Positions 45,938-57,336 of a DNA stretch of 64,000 nt are shown piece by piece. The translations under genes were made by a program, and so were the position numbers. The notes under the pieces are model-generated. The model had not been told where the DNA came from. It searched no databases and was given only the letters and a program-made list of their open reading frames with translations. Within the stretch, counting starts at the first letter, position 1. Each line of letters begins with the position of its first letter. The DNA is from Candolleomyces eurysporus (Eukaryota; Basidiomycota; Agaricomycetes; Agaricales; Psathyrellaceae): assembly GCA_027579435.1 (NCBI GenBank), contig JANBPK010001054.1:1-64000 (forward strand). The letters are read 5' to 3'.

Positions 45938-47701
45938 ATGTATTGGGCATCTCTGCTTGCAGCTGTGACGCTCGCCGTACCGAGTGTTCATGGTTTCATC
46001 CGCTTTGGATGCTCAAACCTCGTTACCGAGCGATTCGATCCGTAAGTTCTCATTGTCCTTCACGACGGAAAGGTATTCTTAAAGTAAATCTGCTTTAGCC
46101 TGGTGACTCCTGGTCAGGTGTCACCTCACGTTCATCAGGTCGTCGGTGGAGTACGTCGATTCAATCCGTTCTGCGACGGAAGACTCAGTTTCTATTCATT
46201 TTACCTCATTCGGGACCTTGTTTCTGAATACAGAACCGGTCAGTGTTCCTGATCCTTCGACGTGCATGATTCTCTAATAGCCGTCTCCCAAAATAGATTT
46301 GACCTCGCTATGGACCCCAACGAAGACTTCGGCGCGACGGCAACATGTACAACTTGCCGTTTCAAGGAGGACAAGTCCAACTACTGGACTGCCGTCCTTT
46401 ACTTCAGGCATCGCAATGGGTCGTACATTCGTGTATGTCCTGGATTTTTTCGCGTAATAATTCATGCTTTCCAACTAACTGGGAGGGACCATGGTCGTCT
46501 ATAGGTCCCGCAAATGGCCAATCACAACACTGGGCCAGGTCTTCAATCTGGAGGAATGACCGTCTATTACTTCCAGCCCTCTCCTCCTACAAAGGACCTT
46601 AATATCACCTCATTTGCAAAGGTACGTTCTTCTCGGACCAAATGTCGCCGAGAACGAGAAAGATGACCTATGTCGTCAAGGGCTTCCGAATGTTGGTTGG
46701 AAACCCAATGCGTCGAAGCAATGATATCGACCCTAGTACCGCGGCAGCTCAAGCCACCACCTTCCGATGCTTCCAAGGCACAAGCCCGGGTGCTATCGGT
46801 GCACCAGGTACGCCACCAGAAGACACGTTTTCCTTGCCCAACAAGATCTGCACGGGTGGTATCCGATCGAACATCTACTTCCCACAGTACGTCGAAGCCC
46901 CGATCATCCAACACACTTTAGTTGACCATCGACTTCCCTAGATGCTGGAACGGCAAAGATCTCGACCCCGCTGACCACCAGAGTCACGTCGCGCACCCCG
47001 TTGGCACTGGATTCTTCGGTACTGACTGCCCTGCGAGTCATCCTGTGCGACTTCCGCTCCTCTTCATGGAAATTAACTGGGATACTCGACCATTCAATGA
47101 CCCCAAGATCTGGCCTAAGGACGGCAGCCAGCCATTTGTGTTCAGCATGGGAGACCCGTAAGTCCCTCTCGACATTGTATCAGTACAAAGGGCTGACGGA
47201 GGGTTGACAGCACCGGGTATGGACAGCACGCCGACTACGTCTTCGGATGGGAAGGGGATTCACTCAAGAGGGCCATGGACGTCTGCACGGGCGCCGACGG
47301 TCTCGTCACCAAATGCTCTGCCCTCACCGTTCAGACCACTGAGGAGATGAACAACTGCCGCGTTCCTGTTAAGGTCAAGGAAGTCATTGAGGATAAATGT
47401 CAGTTGACTTCAGCTCTTCGTACTGTCGAGGCTAGGCGCTAAAACCATTCTATTAGATCTCAAGCAGCTCCCAGGATGCAACCCAATTCAGCGAGGACCA
47501 GGCTATGCCACTATTCCCAAGAGATGCAACGCCCTCTCGACCACGTTCAACGCTCCCTCTCCCACATACGCACCTGCCGTCGTTACACCTCCTTGGACGG
47601 TCTGTAACGCTGGTCCAACTCCGGAGCCGCTCACCCCTGCGTGCGACTCAATCCCTGGAGAGAAACCTCCCGCCCCGGTCGTTACTCCTCCACCTGCTTA
47701 A
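45938..47701 (+). CDS. Secreted DUF1996-domain protein
   Basis: Nine exons, 45938-46041, 46099-46150, 46234-46238, 46297-46432, 46505-46621, 46681-46886, 46942-47157, 47211-47398 and 47457-47701, give 422 residues. Residues 1-19 (MYWASLLAAVTLAVPSVHG) are a signal peptide. The family opening is FIRFGCSNLVTERFDPLVTP, then HVHQVVGGNRFDLAMDP. Later come CTTCRFKEDKSNYW, QCWNGKDLDPADHQSHVAHP and HADYVFGWEGDSL. The C-terminus is a proline-rich tail. The third exon is only 5 nt long (AACCG); without it the frame is lost, with it the GGNRF motif is restored. DUF1996 proteins are secreted fungal proteins of unknown function, common in wood and litter decayers. It lies upstream of AA9 in the same direction. 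Confidence 0.9.
46234..46238 (+). other. 5-nt micro-exon of the DUF1996 gene
   Basis: AACCG lies between a strong acceptor (CTGAATACAG) and a donor (GTCAGT). Joined to GGA before it and ATTTGAC after it, it encodes Gly-Asn-Arg-Phe-Asp, the conserved motif in this position. No other acceptor/donor choice that I tried keeps both the frame and the motif. Confidence 0.75.
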
Positions 47702-48495
47702 GTATCTGTATCGCAAATCAGTGATTTGTATAACATTATTGCCTAACTCGTTGAAAATGAAGCTAGATGAGTCTTGGATTGCTTGTATGGATGCGTAGAG
47801 TTAGGAATAAGCTTACCTGCGCCTCGAAAATTGGGTTGTAGCTGGATATTTTGTGAATTGAATTTCTGCGACTTGTTGACGTCTATTTGATTTGGAGGCC
47901 GTCGGGCTGTGCTGAATAGCATGCACAACACCACTTTGCTTTCTCCCATCCATAAAGCGTGAAAGCGAACCGCTTCTTCTCTTNCAAAACCCCCATTAGG
48001 ATTCCTTCAAAGGATCTTGATGGAAACTTCGCTGGGAGCAGGCTTGACATCTTTCAGGCTCACCCTTCTCCCGACGTTCACCCTCAAGCCGCTGTGTCGG
48101 ACGCCATCTGGAGGCTAACGAGTATTATAGAGTAATGCGACTCGTATGTATTAATATATTTTCCCATAATGAGCGACTCAGTGAGTTCATCTAGACTCCA
48201 CAAGAGTATTCCCGACGACGGAACGGGAACATTTTGACTCAGCGATGACGGATATTTCTTGGATGTAAGAGAACATGATTTTGTGCTGTTAGACCGCATG
48301 GCTCTGCTGCTTCCACGAGCGTTCCTAGCAATTCCAAGTTCCTATTGGATTAGCCGACTTCCAATGGATCCGACTTCCCCATGACTGAATTCATCTTTTG
48401 CTGACGTCCCAACGCCTGTTTCCCCAGGACAGGAACTCAGTCCTTGATTCTCTCGACGATTCCCAGAGGTGATTTCGCCTACTGCTGTTTCTTTG
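47702..48495. other. Intergenic DNA between DUF1996 and AA9 genes
   Basis: This interval holds the 3' region of the DUF1996 gene and the upstream region of the AA9 gene. Only short shadow frames are present. An N lies at 47984. No gene or repeat is visible. Confidence 0.5.
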
Positions 48496-48503
48496 TATAA
48501 AAG
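48496..48503 (+). promoter_or_regulatory. TATA box of the AA9 gene
   Basis: TATAAAAG lies 60 bp upstream of the start codon at 48563, a distance consistent with a short 5' leader. Confidence 0.55.
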
Positions 48504-48562
48504 CCGATGGAAAAAGGTGATTATTGCACGCGCTCACTGCCCTTTTGTATTGCTCTCAGGAA

Positions 48563-49839
48563 ATGAAGGTTTCTGCGTTGCTCCCTCTCGCGTTCGCCGC
48601 CGTGGCGTACGGACATACAATTTTCCAAGTAATTGATTGATATGGCTGAAATTGAACCCTATTCGGTACTGACGACATGAACGCAGAAAGTCTCGGTCAA
48701 CGGCGCTGATCAAGGTCAGCTGAAAGGTGTTCGGGCGCCCAGCTCTGATTATGTACGTCTTCATTGTATCCTCTACGCACTTAGGACTGGCTAATTAACA
48801 AACCGTAGCCAATTGAGAATGTCAACGACGCCGACTTTGCATGTAATAAGAACATCCAGTTCAAAGACAACAATATCATCAATATTCCTGCAGGCGCTCG
48901 TGTAGGCGCCTGGTGGGGCCACGTTATTGGAGGGCCTCAAAGCGCTAACGACCCGGACCATCCAATTGCGAAGAGTCACAAGGGTATATTCACCTGCAGC
49001 TGGCCATGTTGGGCGATTGAACCTCATCATCTTTGCCAGGTCCCACCATGGTCTACCTCGCGAAAGTCGACAACGCAGCCAATGCCAATGCTCGCGGCCT
49101 GCGCTGGTTCAAGATTGCCGAGGATGGTCTTGATAACGGTAGCGGTCAGTGGGGTGTCGACCGTATGATCAACAGCGGCGGTTGGCAATACTTCAATATG
49201 CCAACTTGCATTGCTCCTGGTAACTACTTGATGAGGGTTGAGCTTATTGCTCTCCATTCAGCATACAATCAAGGTGGCGCCCAGTTCTACGTGAGTCTCT
49301 GTCTTCCTTTCCGTCAGCATGATTCTCATATACCTCTACAGATGGAATGTGCTCAGATCAACGTGACTGGCGGTGGAAGCAGCACCGGTACCGACTTCGT
49401 CAACTTCCCCGGGGCCTATGCCGCTAACCATCCGTATGTATTAGTATTTCCCCTTCTGTTTGTTCATGCGGGATCTCACAGTGAGTGGGTAGTGGTGTTA
49501 CGATCAACATCTACTCCAATAGTGTCCCGAATAATGCTGGCAGGCCCTACTCCATTCCTGGTCCACCTGTCCTGAAATGCCCAGCAGGCGGAAATCAACC
49601 GGCTCCTACGACAGCACCGGCCCCTACAAGCACCGCTGCTCCCGTTCCTTCACAGCCAGCAAACGGGGCTGCGTTGTATGGTCAGTGCGGTGGACAGGGA
49701 TGGTCTGGACCGACGACCTGTGCTCAGGGTACTTGCAGTGCGGTGAACCAGTGGTACAGTAAGAGCTTACTATTTCTCTAAATATAAGATTGAGTTGCTG
49801 ATGAGGATGCCTGATTTCCCAGGTCAATGCGTTCCTTGA
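48563..49839 (+). CDS. AA9 lytic polysaccharide monooxygenase with CBM1
   Basis: Seven exons, 48563-48628, 48687-48752, 48809-48983, 49040-49290, 49342-49433, 49493-49758 and 49823-49839, give 310 residues. The signal peptide [17 protein letters not shown] is followed by HTIFQ: the histidine freed by cleavage is the first ligand of the copper histidine brace. The second histidine is in [33 protein letters not shown] supplies the conserved Q and the axial tyrosine. A Thr/Pro/Ala-rich linker leads to a C-terminal carbohydrate-binding module 1 ([20 protein letters not shown], then QWYSQCVP), which binds cellulose. The enzyme cleaves cellulose or related glucans oxidatively outside the cell, using an electron donor and hydrogen peroxide or oxygen. 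All key residues are present. Confidence 0.95.
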
Positions 49840-50485
49840 ACCGTATTTACTATGCATTAACCATGTACACACATATTCGATCCATTCGTCCCTTTTGATC
49901 TTCCCTACACCACACCGATCTAACTGAGAAGAGAACAAGGTCGGAATACCATATGTTCCCATGTCTGACAAACCTACACCTCCCTGAGTCGATCTTCATC
50001 CTAAGGAACCCCTGGGCGGGCGCCGGGCTACGCACCATCTTCCGAGCCTAGCGTGCGAATCACGGCCGGACGACACCGGGGCCCGCTGCAGCTGGTTCTT
50101 TGCTGATGACATCCTTACTTCGATTACGTTCACCTCAATGTTGCTAAGATCGAGCGGGCTCTCCACCTCGATGAACGAAAGCGACACCCGCAAACCAGGA
50201 ACGTCAGGGCTTTCGTCCACCCAAACTAGGCATTGGACGGCAATAGCGTAATTCCTGCGCCATATGCCTCCTTTTCCCACTCCTCTTTCAGGCCGACAAG
50301 CGCGATGCGAACGCCCTTGCGCCCACTCAGCGCCCACTCCTCCCACGACGGACAGATGAGTGCCTGGTGATTTCAGGGATGGGGCGTCGTCAAGGAAGCT
50401 CGGTTATCAGGTTCGTATGTTGGCTCCTACTTAAAGACGCTCATCTAATATTTCCATCACAAAGCAACACCGACCCGCTTCCGCC

Positions 50486-52857
50486 ATGTGGTTCCCCGTC
50501 AGTACCCGTCTTGGTCTCCTAGCCATCGCCTCTGCGGGCTTTTGGCTTTCATGCGTCGATGCAAAGCTGTACAACAACTTGGACGAATTCGCCACTTCTC
50601 CAGACTCGACATCTCAGTATGACTTTGTGATCATCGGAGGTATGAAGAAGCTGGTTATCTCGTCGGGAGAGTTCGTGCTAATGCGACGTGTTTATCACCC
50701 TCAAGGTGGAACCGCTGGGTCCGTAGTTGCGAGTAGGCTTACAGAGAACTCTCGGAATCGAGTGTTGCTCCTCGAAGCGGGGCCAAAGTTCGTACGCGTC
50801 CACGGATGACCTTTACTTTGTCTGACGCCTATCCCCTGGTCTTTTTTCTTCTAGCAACGAAGGGATACTTGAGATCTTGGTACCAGGACTTATCACCACG
50901 ATCCCCAGGACATACGATTGGAACTTCACGACGATCCCTCAAACTTTCGTGAACAATCGATCGTTGACGTACCAAAGAGGATTTGTTTTGGGTGGTAGCA
51001 GTGCAGTTAGTGAGTTTTTTATCTCCAGTGCTTTCAGAGCATCGGCGGCTCATTGCTATCCTACCCTTGACTCGAAGATTCGTTGTCATACACTCGGGGC
51101 TCGAAGGACGACTACGACCTGTGGGGGAAAGCATCCGGTGACTCAAGGACATGGTCTTGGGACTCCTTACTGCCTTACATGTTCAAGGTATGTCTTTCCT
51201 TCAAATTCGATTTATTAGTCATCGGTTTGACAATATGATGTGCAATACAGACAGAGAAGTGGACTCCTCCAGTTGGCGGACGCGATGCCACGGGCCAGTA
51301 CGACCCTCGATACCATGGAAAGAATGGGCCAATTGGCGTTTCACTCACTTGGAGTGGTCCCGACGATTTTGATAGGCGCAGCACTCAGAACACTCAAGTC
51401 CAACCGGAATTCAAAGAGATTCTGGATGTCAATGCTGGAAGGCCGATTGGTCTAGGTACGTCCCATTTCCTGCAGGATAATCGATTCTTCATATTGACGC
51501 TGTATTCAGCTTGGACCCAGTGGACCATTGGGGGTGGAGAACGTAATAGTGCTGCTTCGGGGTACCTGCCAACACCGACGAGGCAGAGGCCAAATCTGAC
51601 CATCGTCGTGAATGCCCAAGTCCGTCGTGTCGTACCTACGAGTCGCAAACACGGTGGAAAGTTGAACGTCAGGACAGTGGAAATTGGATCGCGTTCGAGT
51701 GGTATGTTCGATTCTCTCNTTTTTTTTCTGCATCTTTCCCGTTGACTCATCAAAATCTACTTCAGCTACCACTTTGAACGTAACAGCGCGAAAGGAGGTT
51801 GTCCTTTCAGCAGGTACCTTCGGGACTCCGCACCTTCTTCTGAACTCTGGCATTGGAGAGAAGGCCCATCTGGATAGTGTCGGAGTCACCACCATTCACA
51901 ATCTTCCAAGCGTCGGTAAAGGCATGACTGACCACCCCGCTGTCTTCCTCATGTGGACCACGAACGCTACCGATACACCGTACGTATTTCCTCCCTTTTT
52001 TCAGGGCCCTAGATAGCTCAGAGTGCTATCTATAGAGTCGACGTCGATGCCGCTTTAGCCCAATGGAACGCAGATCGAACAGGACCCATGGCGGAGAACT
52101 ATGGAATTGGAAGACGATTCTTGTGGAGCAGGCTACCGAAAAACTCTTCTCTTCTGCGGAAATATGGGGATCCATCCTCAGGTTCCAACTCACCCCATCT
52201 CGAGTTCACAGTTGGAGTACGTCGGATATGGGCCTCTTCAGCCGAGATTACGCTGACTCGTATTCCAGAAATCCGGATCTTTCGTGGCAGCTCTTGTCGC
52301 TCTTTTGACTCCCCATTCACGTACGTCCTTGTCACTCTCCCTGTTGGCCTCGAACCGAACATCGCCCCGCTTCCTTTGTATATCCCAGGTGGTTCCATCA
52401 AACTTGCTTCGAACAACCCCTTCGACGCGCCTCTCATCGACCCCAACTACTTCTCTCACCCATTCGATATCGAAGCTCTTGCGGAAGGCGTTCGGATTGC
52501 TCAAAGATGGTACAGTGGCCCAGTATGGGATGGGTTCATTACTGGATATCTGGGCCCTAATCCCAACAACGCAACTGCGTTGAAAGATTCTACAGTAGTA
52601 TGGCTGCACCCCGTTGGTACAGCTTCGATGTCGGCTCGGGACGGTGTGGTCGACAAGGACTTGAAGGTAAAGGGTTTAGACGGGCTCAGAATCGTCGATG
52701 CTTCGGTCATTGTGAGTATTTGGTAACTTCCCTCTTTTCTTGTCCGTGCTAATCCCGGATTTTCGTCTTTCAGCCATATGTTCCGACTGCGCATACCCAA
52801 GCGCCTACCTATATCTTGGCCGAGCGCGGCGCAGAGTTGATTCGAGCGTCATTGTAG
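50486..52857 (+). CDS. GMC oxidoreductase, aryl-alcohol-oxidase type (AA3_2)
   Basis: Eleven exons (50486-50639, 50706-50787, 50855-51009, 51078-51187, 51251-51455, 51510-51701, 51766-51979, 52036-52216, 52269-52320, 52389-52711, 52774-52857) give 583 residues. A signal peptide ends near VDA. The FAD-binding motif is QYDFVIIGGGTAGSVVASRL then LLLEAGP. Further conserved blocks are RGFVLGGSS, YTRGSKDDYD, VVLSAGTFGTPHLLLNSGIG and FDAPLIDPNYF. The active-site histidines are those of WLHPVGTASM and PYVPTAHTQAPTYILAERGA. Such enzymes oxidise aryl or short alcohols and make hydrogen peroxide, which can drive AA9 enzymes and peroxidases. The gene begins 647 bp after the AA9 stop codon, same strand. 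The N at 51719 is in an intron. Confidence 0.93.
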
Positions 52858-53323
52858 GTAGACATTCCGTGTATCGGCGTCTCTTGTATCCAATCATTAT
52901 AAAGCTCCTAATCAACCAAGAGTTCCTGATTCACACGGACAACAATCGAAGCTTTTCTTTTCTGCCGAGATACTTTCCTCGCAAAAACTTCTGCCAACTT
53001 TCGCCCTATGACTTGAAGTTGGCCGATTGGTATCATCACGAGATTACCGTCTGAATCAGAGGAGCAAGGAAGCAGGCTCCGGGCCTACGTCGCGAAGCAC
53101 TGAATAACTATGTGGGAGGTACGAAGTCTCGAAGATGCTGTAACTTGAGTTTCCTCGGACAATTCTCTAGCATGGACTCCATAGATAAAAATTGCACCTT
53201 GGTCGACCGCAACGCGTTTCTTCGATACACCCACAACCATTTCAGGTGGAAGCCTTCTTCATATACAGCCAACAACCCCGTGCTTACTGACCGTGTTTGC
53301 TGATTGCAGCTACGTCAACAGAT

Positions 53324-54133
53324 ATGGCTCGACTCGCGGCTGTACTTGTAGTCTGCGCGACTTTCGTTGCTCCGAGCGTTGCGCACTGCGCTCTAGCGAG
53401 CCTACAGGAGGGGACTGCCAACTATATCGCTGCTCAAACCAGTGGTCAGATCTCCACTCTCGCCACCGCATCCTACAGGGAAAATCTCAAACCGGCAAAT
53501 ATCAGCACCGGCATTATCTCGCAACCTCTCAAAATCGATCTTAGTCGCAGCACGTACGATACCACCGACTGCGCCAGTTTCACCCAGATAATCGTCACCG
53601 ACCCAGCCCATCCCTACGTCATTGGTACCCAGCTGCGATTCGGCGGTCACGGCGACTCCCTGACGGAAGTCAGCACTATCGTGACCGATGCCGGAGACTG
53701 GTTGTTCAACGCAGCCAATACCCTCAACTGGAGCCAGAAAGAAGACTGGAGCGTCATCCCGGCCGAGGCGCGAGATACCAGGGCCACACTCAAGGCTGCT
53801 GCCGACGCATACCTCGACAAGTTCAACGACAACAGCATCGTCGTTCCTTTCGGCAGGCCGTGTGCCCGTTTGGAGGGTGGAGCGTATACTGGGACCGGAG
53901 CCGAGACGGATTCGTGCGACGTTGGATTCCCCACTGGTATTCCGATGGTCAACCGTCAGTATGTCATTGACCCGACGTATGGTTCGGTCAATGTCTTCTT
54001 CAACTTTGGTGGACCGACGAGCAGCCCGGATAGCCATGAGTTTAGGTTGTTGAAGGGGAAGATTCGTTATGTGCACACGATGACGGTGACGAAGTGTGCA
54101 GCCCTTCCTGAGGCTCCTTGTAACGCGGACTAA
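53324..54133 (+). CDS. Secreted DUF8021-type protein
   Basis: An uninterrupted frame of 269 residues from ATG 53324; the frame is open 27 bases further upstream. MARLAAVLVVCATFVAPSVA is a signal peptide. The mature part has YRENLKPANISTGIISQPLK, HPYVIGTQLRFGG, TDAGDWLFNA, ADAYLDKFNDNSIVVPFGRP, CARLEGGAYTG, RQYVIDPTYGSVNVFFNFGG and SHEFRLLKGKIRYVHTMTV. This order matches a family of secreted fungal proteins of about 270 residues, which I recall as DUF8021. The function is unknown; the conserved cysteines (SCDVG, PCARL) suggest disulfides. A possible intron acceptor (TTGCAG) lies just upstream of the start in the leader. Confidence 0.8.
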   Translation: MARLAAVLVVCATFVAPSVAHCALASLQEGTANYIAAQTSGQISTLATASYRENLKPANISTGIISQPLKIDLSRSTYDTTDCASFTQIIVTDPAHPYVIGTQLRFGGHGDSLTEVSTIVTDAGDWLFNAANTLNWSQKEDWSVIPAEARDTRATLKAAADAYLDKFNDNSIVVPFGRPCARLEGGAYTGTGAETDSCDVGFPTGIPMVNRQYVIDPTYGSVNVFFNFGGPTSSPDSHEFRLLKGKIRYVHTMTVTKCAALPEAPCNAD

Positions 54134-54281
54134 AGAAATGTACGAATCGATTGTACGTGTTTTCAGACAAGTTATAAGACCAAGACGAAATCTACGGGGG
54201 TTAAGTGAGAAGGCATGCACGAAGCCTTCAGATTGAGTGAAAGGAATAAATATAAGATCTTCGAGTACTCCAGTCCGTCGA

Positions 54282-54854
54282 TCAGAGTCCATCTCCACCA
54301 ATAATTTGGCCAAGCAAGGACCGCAAACCGAAGACAGTGATCCTCATCTCTGGTCTTCGTGTCCAGACTTTCCCCATGCAGGCTGTCAGCAGGCGCAGAG
54401 AAGCGCTTTCGATGTCGACTGCGAACTCGCCTGAGCACTTGGGATTCTTCAAGAATCGGATGAATAACCCATTGAGGAAAAAAGGTGACGATCCTGATCG
54501 GTGGGGTCGAAGTTTGATGGTTGAATAGAGGCCTCTGAGCGCCTTGATCCCTCGAACACGAACACGAACTCGCCCGGAAAGTTCATCGAAGGTCCCGAAG
54601 GCTGAGATGTCACCTTGCTCGATGGGTATAATATCCGCATCACGCAATATATGGTGCGATACTATGAGGTCGGCCAGGACTTTCAACATGAGCGGTCGAT
54701 TCCGCTTGGGACAAGATTCCAGAATCTGTCGGAAATGCTCACAGAAGAAGGAAAATGGAGCTGAATGTGCTAGGTCGGCTCCATCGTCGAATGAGGGGTC
54801 TGGCCTGCTGAAGATGAGAAAGGAAAGTGGAACAGCACAGATCCGACAAACCAC
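54282..54854 (-). CDS. Hypothetical protein, probable 3' exon
   Basis: A long frame of about 190 codons on the minus strand has an even, protein-like composition (HFRQILESCPKRNRPLMLKV, LADLIVSHHILRDADIIPIE, KCSGEFAVDIESASLRLLT). The first codon of the open frame is GTG. The first ATG in it is internal, and a splice acceptor (GACCAG) occurs at its upstream edge, so it is probably the last exon of a gene starting near 54900-55160 in which I could not fix the first exon. No domain is recognised. It converges on the DUF8021 gene. Confidence 0.35.
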   Translation of the reverse strand: MVCRICAVPLSFLIFSRPDPSFDDGADLAHSAPFSFFCEHFRQILESCPKRNRPLMLKVLADLIVSHHILRDADIIPIEQGDISAFGTFDELSGRVRVRVRGIKALRGLYSTIKLRPHRSGSSPFFLNGLFIRFLKNPKCSGEFAVDIESASLRLLTACMGKVWTRRPEMRITVFGLRSLLGQIIGGDGL

Positions 54855-54859
54855 TGGTC

Positions 54860-56309
54860 AAAAGAACCGGGTATTGAAGATATACCCCACAGAGGACAGT
54901 GGCGCAAGGCAGTCCCGTCTTAAAACAACATCCCATCCCTCCAACGTCTCCTGGTGAAAAGCAACAGGAGTCGAAAAACACCCAAAAGCCGCTGAGAGGG
55001 ACACGTGCACCAGGACATTCCGCGACGACGGAAAACAAGATGACAAAGAAAACGGTGACGAGGGACACAACGCGATGCGAAGTTGGCGACGATTATCGAT
55101 GAGTAGACTCGTGACCAGTCGCAGAATGGGGATGGGTGAAGAGAATCCTCGATTCACCGGTGGTACATAAACTTTACAACAGGCTGTGGGAGTTTGCCAC
55201 AGTGTAACGAAACTGCAAAAGCGTATGACACGGATACGAACTTGACTAAGGTCTAGTAGCTACCCAAGTGGATACACTACACCATCTCGAGCTTGCACTC
55301 GCTCTGCAAACGAGCCCATAACAAAAATTCACCAAAGGACTGTCGCAACAACTCCTATTATACTCAATACAGTGCAGCACCACACAATTAATTACCACTC
55401 AAGAATACGTGGTAGGGCCTTATATTACAAGCTGTGCAAAGCAACATACGGAACTCTAATATCCGAGGTTGTCGCAGGAGACAGTACTAGGGGACGGCCA
55501 ATGGGAACGGTGACTCACTGACTATTGGTGACAGTCGTTGGGAAGCTCCGAGAGGTGTCCATTCACAGCTCCAGGTCTACACTCGATCATACAAGTACTA
55601 GTACATCCATAAACGGGCCTGGCCGCACCATCAGCGAGATCAATGGTAGCATTCGCCCAAATTGGGGTTTGTCGAGATGTCTCTTCTACCATCATGCACA
55701 GTCGACGAAGCTGATTTTGACGGCTTCCTTCATAGCAGCAGTGCCTCTACGTTTAACTCCACAAAATGAATCGTCTCGCGGGTCGAGTCGGGAGTTTTCA
55801 TCCTTGATAGAACAGCATCCCGGAAGAACGAGTCAGGGTTTGGGATATTAAACCTTACCACAGGGCAAGGGTATGTTGTGCTGTTGACGGGTTTACTTGG
55901 AGGACCACCTATATATTCCCCTTGGTGAGCTTTATGCTACGTTATCCCTGCCTGACTTTGACGCCCAAACTGTCAGTCGATCCACTGGCATAGGATCATC
56001 GTTCCTGCTGTCTGGACTCAACTCGCCTCGAGCCAGCTACGGTATCCATCGTCACATTTGAATCGCCACATATCGGAATTCTTGCGGTTGGAGAGGAAGT
56101 CTGTACGACACAGCCAGGGTAGACGTACGTCCTTTTTCCAGTTCTCTGGCCATTTGGCGCGTTTTTGAGCTCATAATTTGGTCAGGTGTGGGGTGCCCTC
56201 TCCACCATCTTAATCCCCATCGTCGATCGATTCTCTTGCTCTTTGCTTTTGCCTTTTGCCACCACCGACAGACCACTACCACAGACCACAACAGTCATAG
56301 GCAGAAACC
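54860..56309. other. Intergenic DNA
   Basis: This interval may contain the 5' exons of the hypothetical minus-strand gene and, from about 56000, the promoter and leader of the gene at 56310. No other feature is seen. Confidence 0.4.
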
Positions 56310-57336
56310 ATGACCAAATACGACTATTCAGCGGAAGATCAACGAGCCCACCACGCTAAACTCCGTGCCGTCGACAACTGGGCGCACAACGTCCCCACAT
56401 ACCACCACCTCGCCAATCCGTTCGTCCAAAGCGAGTCCTGCAGGACCGACTCCTGCGCCTCCCGAAAAAAGTCAAAGTCAAAAAAAGCGTGGTAGCAGTC
56501 GAGGAGGCAGGAGAAGGAGGGGGTACGATTCCGATTCCGATGACGACGACTCGGACGGCAGCGATCACAGTGGACCTGACAGACCACCTACCCCACCGGC
56601 CAGCGCACCCGTATATGATGGATTCGGTACACCAGCCCCGCCTCAGTCCTACGTATCGTCGTACGGGTCGGTGATGAGTCCACAGGGCTATGGCGGTGAC
56701 GGGTACCATCAGTCGACAACTGCCCCGCCATCGAACGTCTACGTATCGATGCAGGTCAGGGGGAGTATGGTGTACCAGCCTCTTCCACAACATTCTCAAC
56801 CGTCGTCTGTGTCTCTAGTGCACTCATCTACCGACGACTCCAGGCCGAGACGACATAGGAGTCGGAGTCGACCACGACCGCACAGGCGGAACAGCCACAG
56901 CGTACCGGCCATTCCTTCCCCGCCTCTATCTCCGCACAATAGCTCTAGTTATGCATACGAATACGCAACCGAGTACCTGTACTCTGGAACTCTTCCTGCT
57001 GGTCCTGGTACTCCAGGCCCTGCTCCGTCGCCACCGCTCGCGACAGCCGGTACGGGTCCTGCGTCAGGGTACTTTGGCCCTCAACCTCATTCCGCCTATC
57101 CGAACCAGGTGATGGTTCCGCAGGCTATGAGTTTGGGAGGGATGTCGACGTCGCCGTATCATGTGACGGTGCAGAGTCCTAATGGGAGCGCGAGTGTTTA
57201 TTCCGGGCAGTCGGGGTATGTTGGAGGGTACCCGTCTGTTGTCATTCTTGAAGATGCGCCAAGGAAGAGTAGGAGGGATGGAGGGGGTGGGAGTAGTAGG
57301 AGGAGTTGGTTTAGGAAGCTCACGGGGGGTATGTGA
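56310..57336 (+). CDS. Serine/proline-rich cytoplasmic-type protein of unknown function
   Basis: The start ATG opens MTKYDYSAEDQRAHHAKLRA, then VDNWAHNVPTYHHLANPFV, an N-terminus I recognise from a family found in many mushrooms. The reading frame breaks in a run of seven A (56480-56486); with six A it continues KKSKSKKRGSSRGGRRRR and YDSDSDDDDSDGSDH to the stop at 57336, for about 341 residues. I take the break as a homopolymer error. The rest is low complexity, rich in Ser, Pro, Tyr and Gly, with a basic patch (RPRRHRSRSRPRPHRRN) and a basic C-terminus (RKSRRDGGGGSSRRSWFRKL). No signal peptide or membrane segment. The function is unknown; the charged, disordered sequence could suit a scaffold or nucleic-acid-binding role. 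Confidence 0.65.

Noticed and set aside
53402..54313. 303-codon minus-strand frame opposite the DUF8021 gene
   Set aside because: The plus-strand frame has a signal peptide and a conserved family pattern; the antisense frame is a by-product.
56356..56799. Minus-strand frame of 147 codons
   Set aside because: Shadow of the serine/proline-rich gene on the plus strand.
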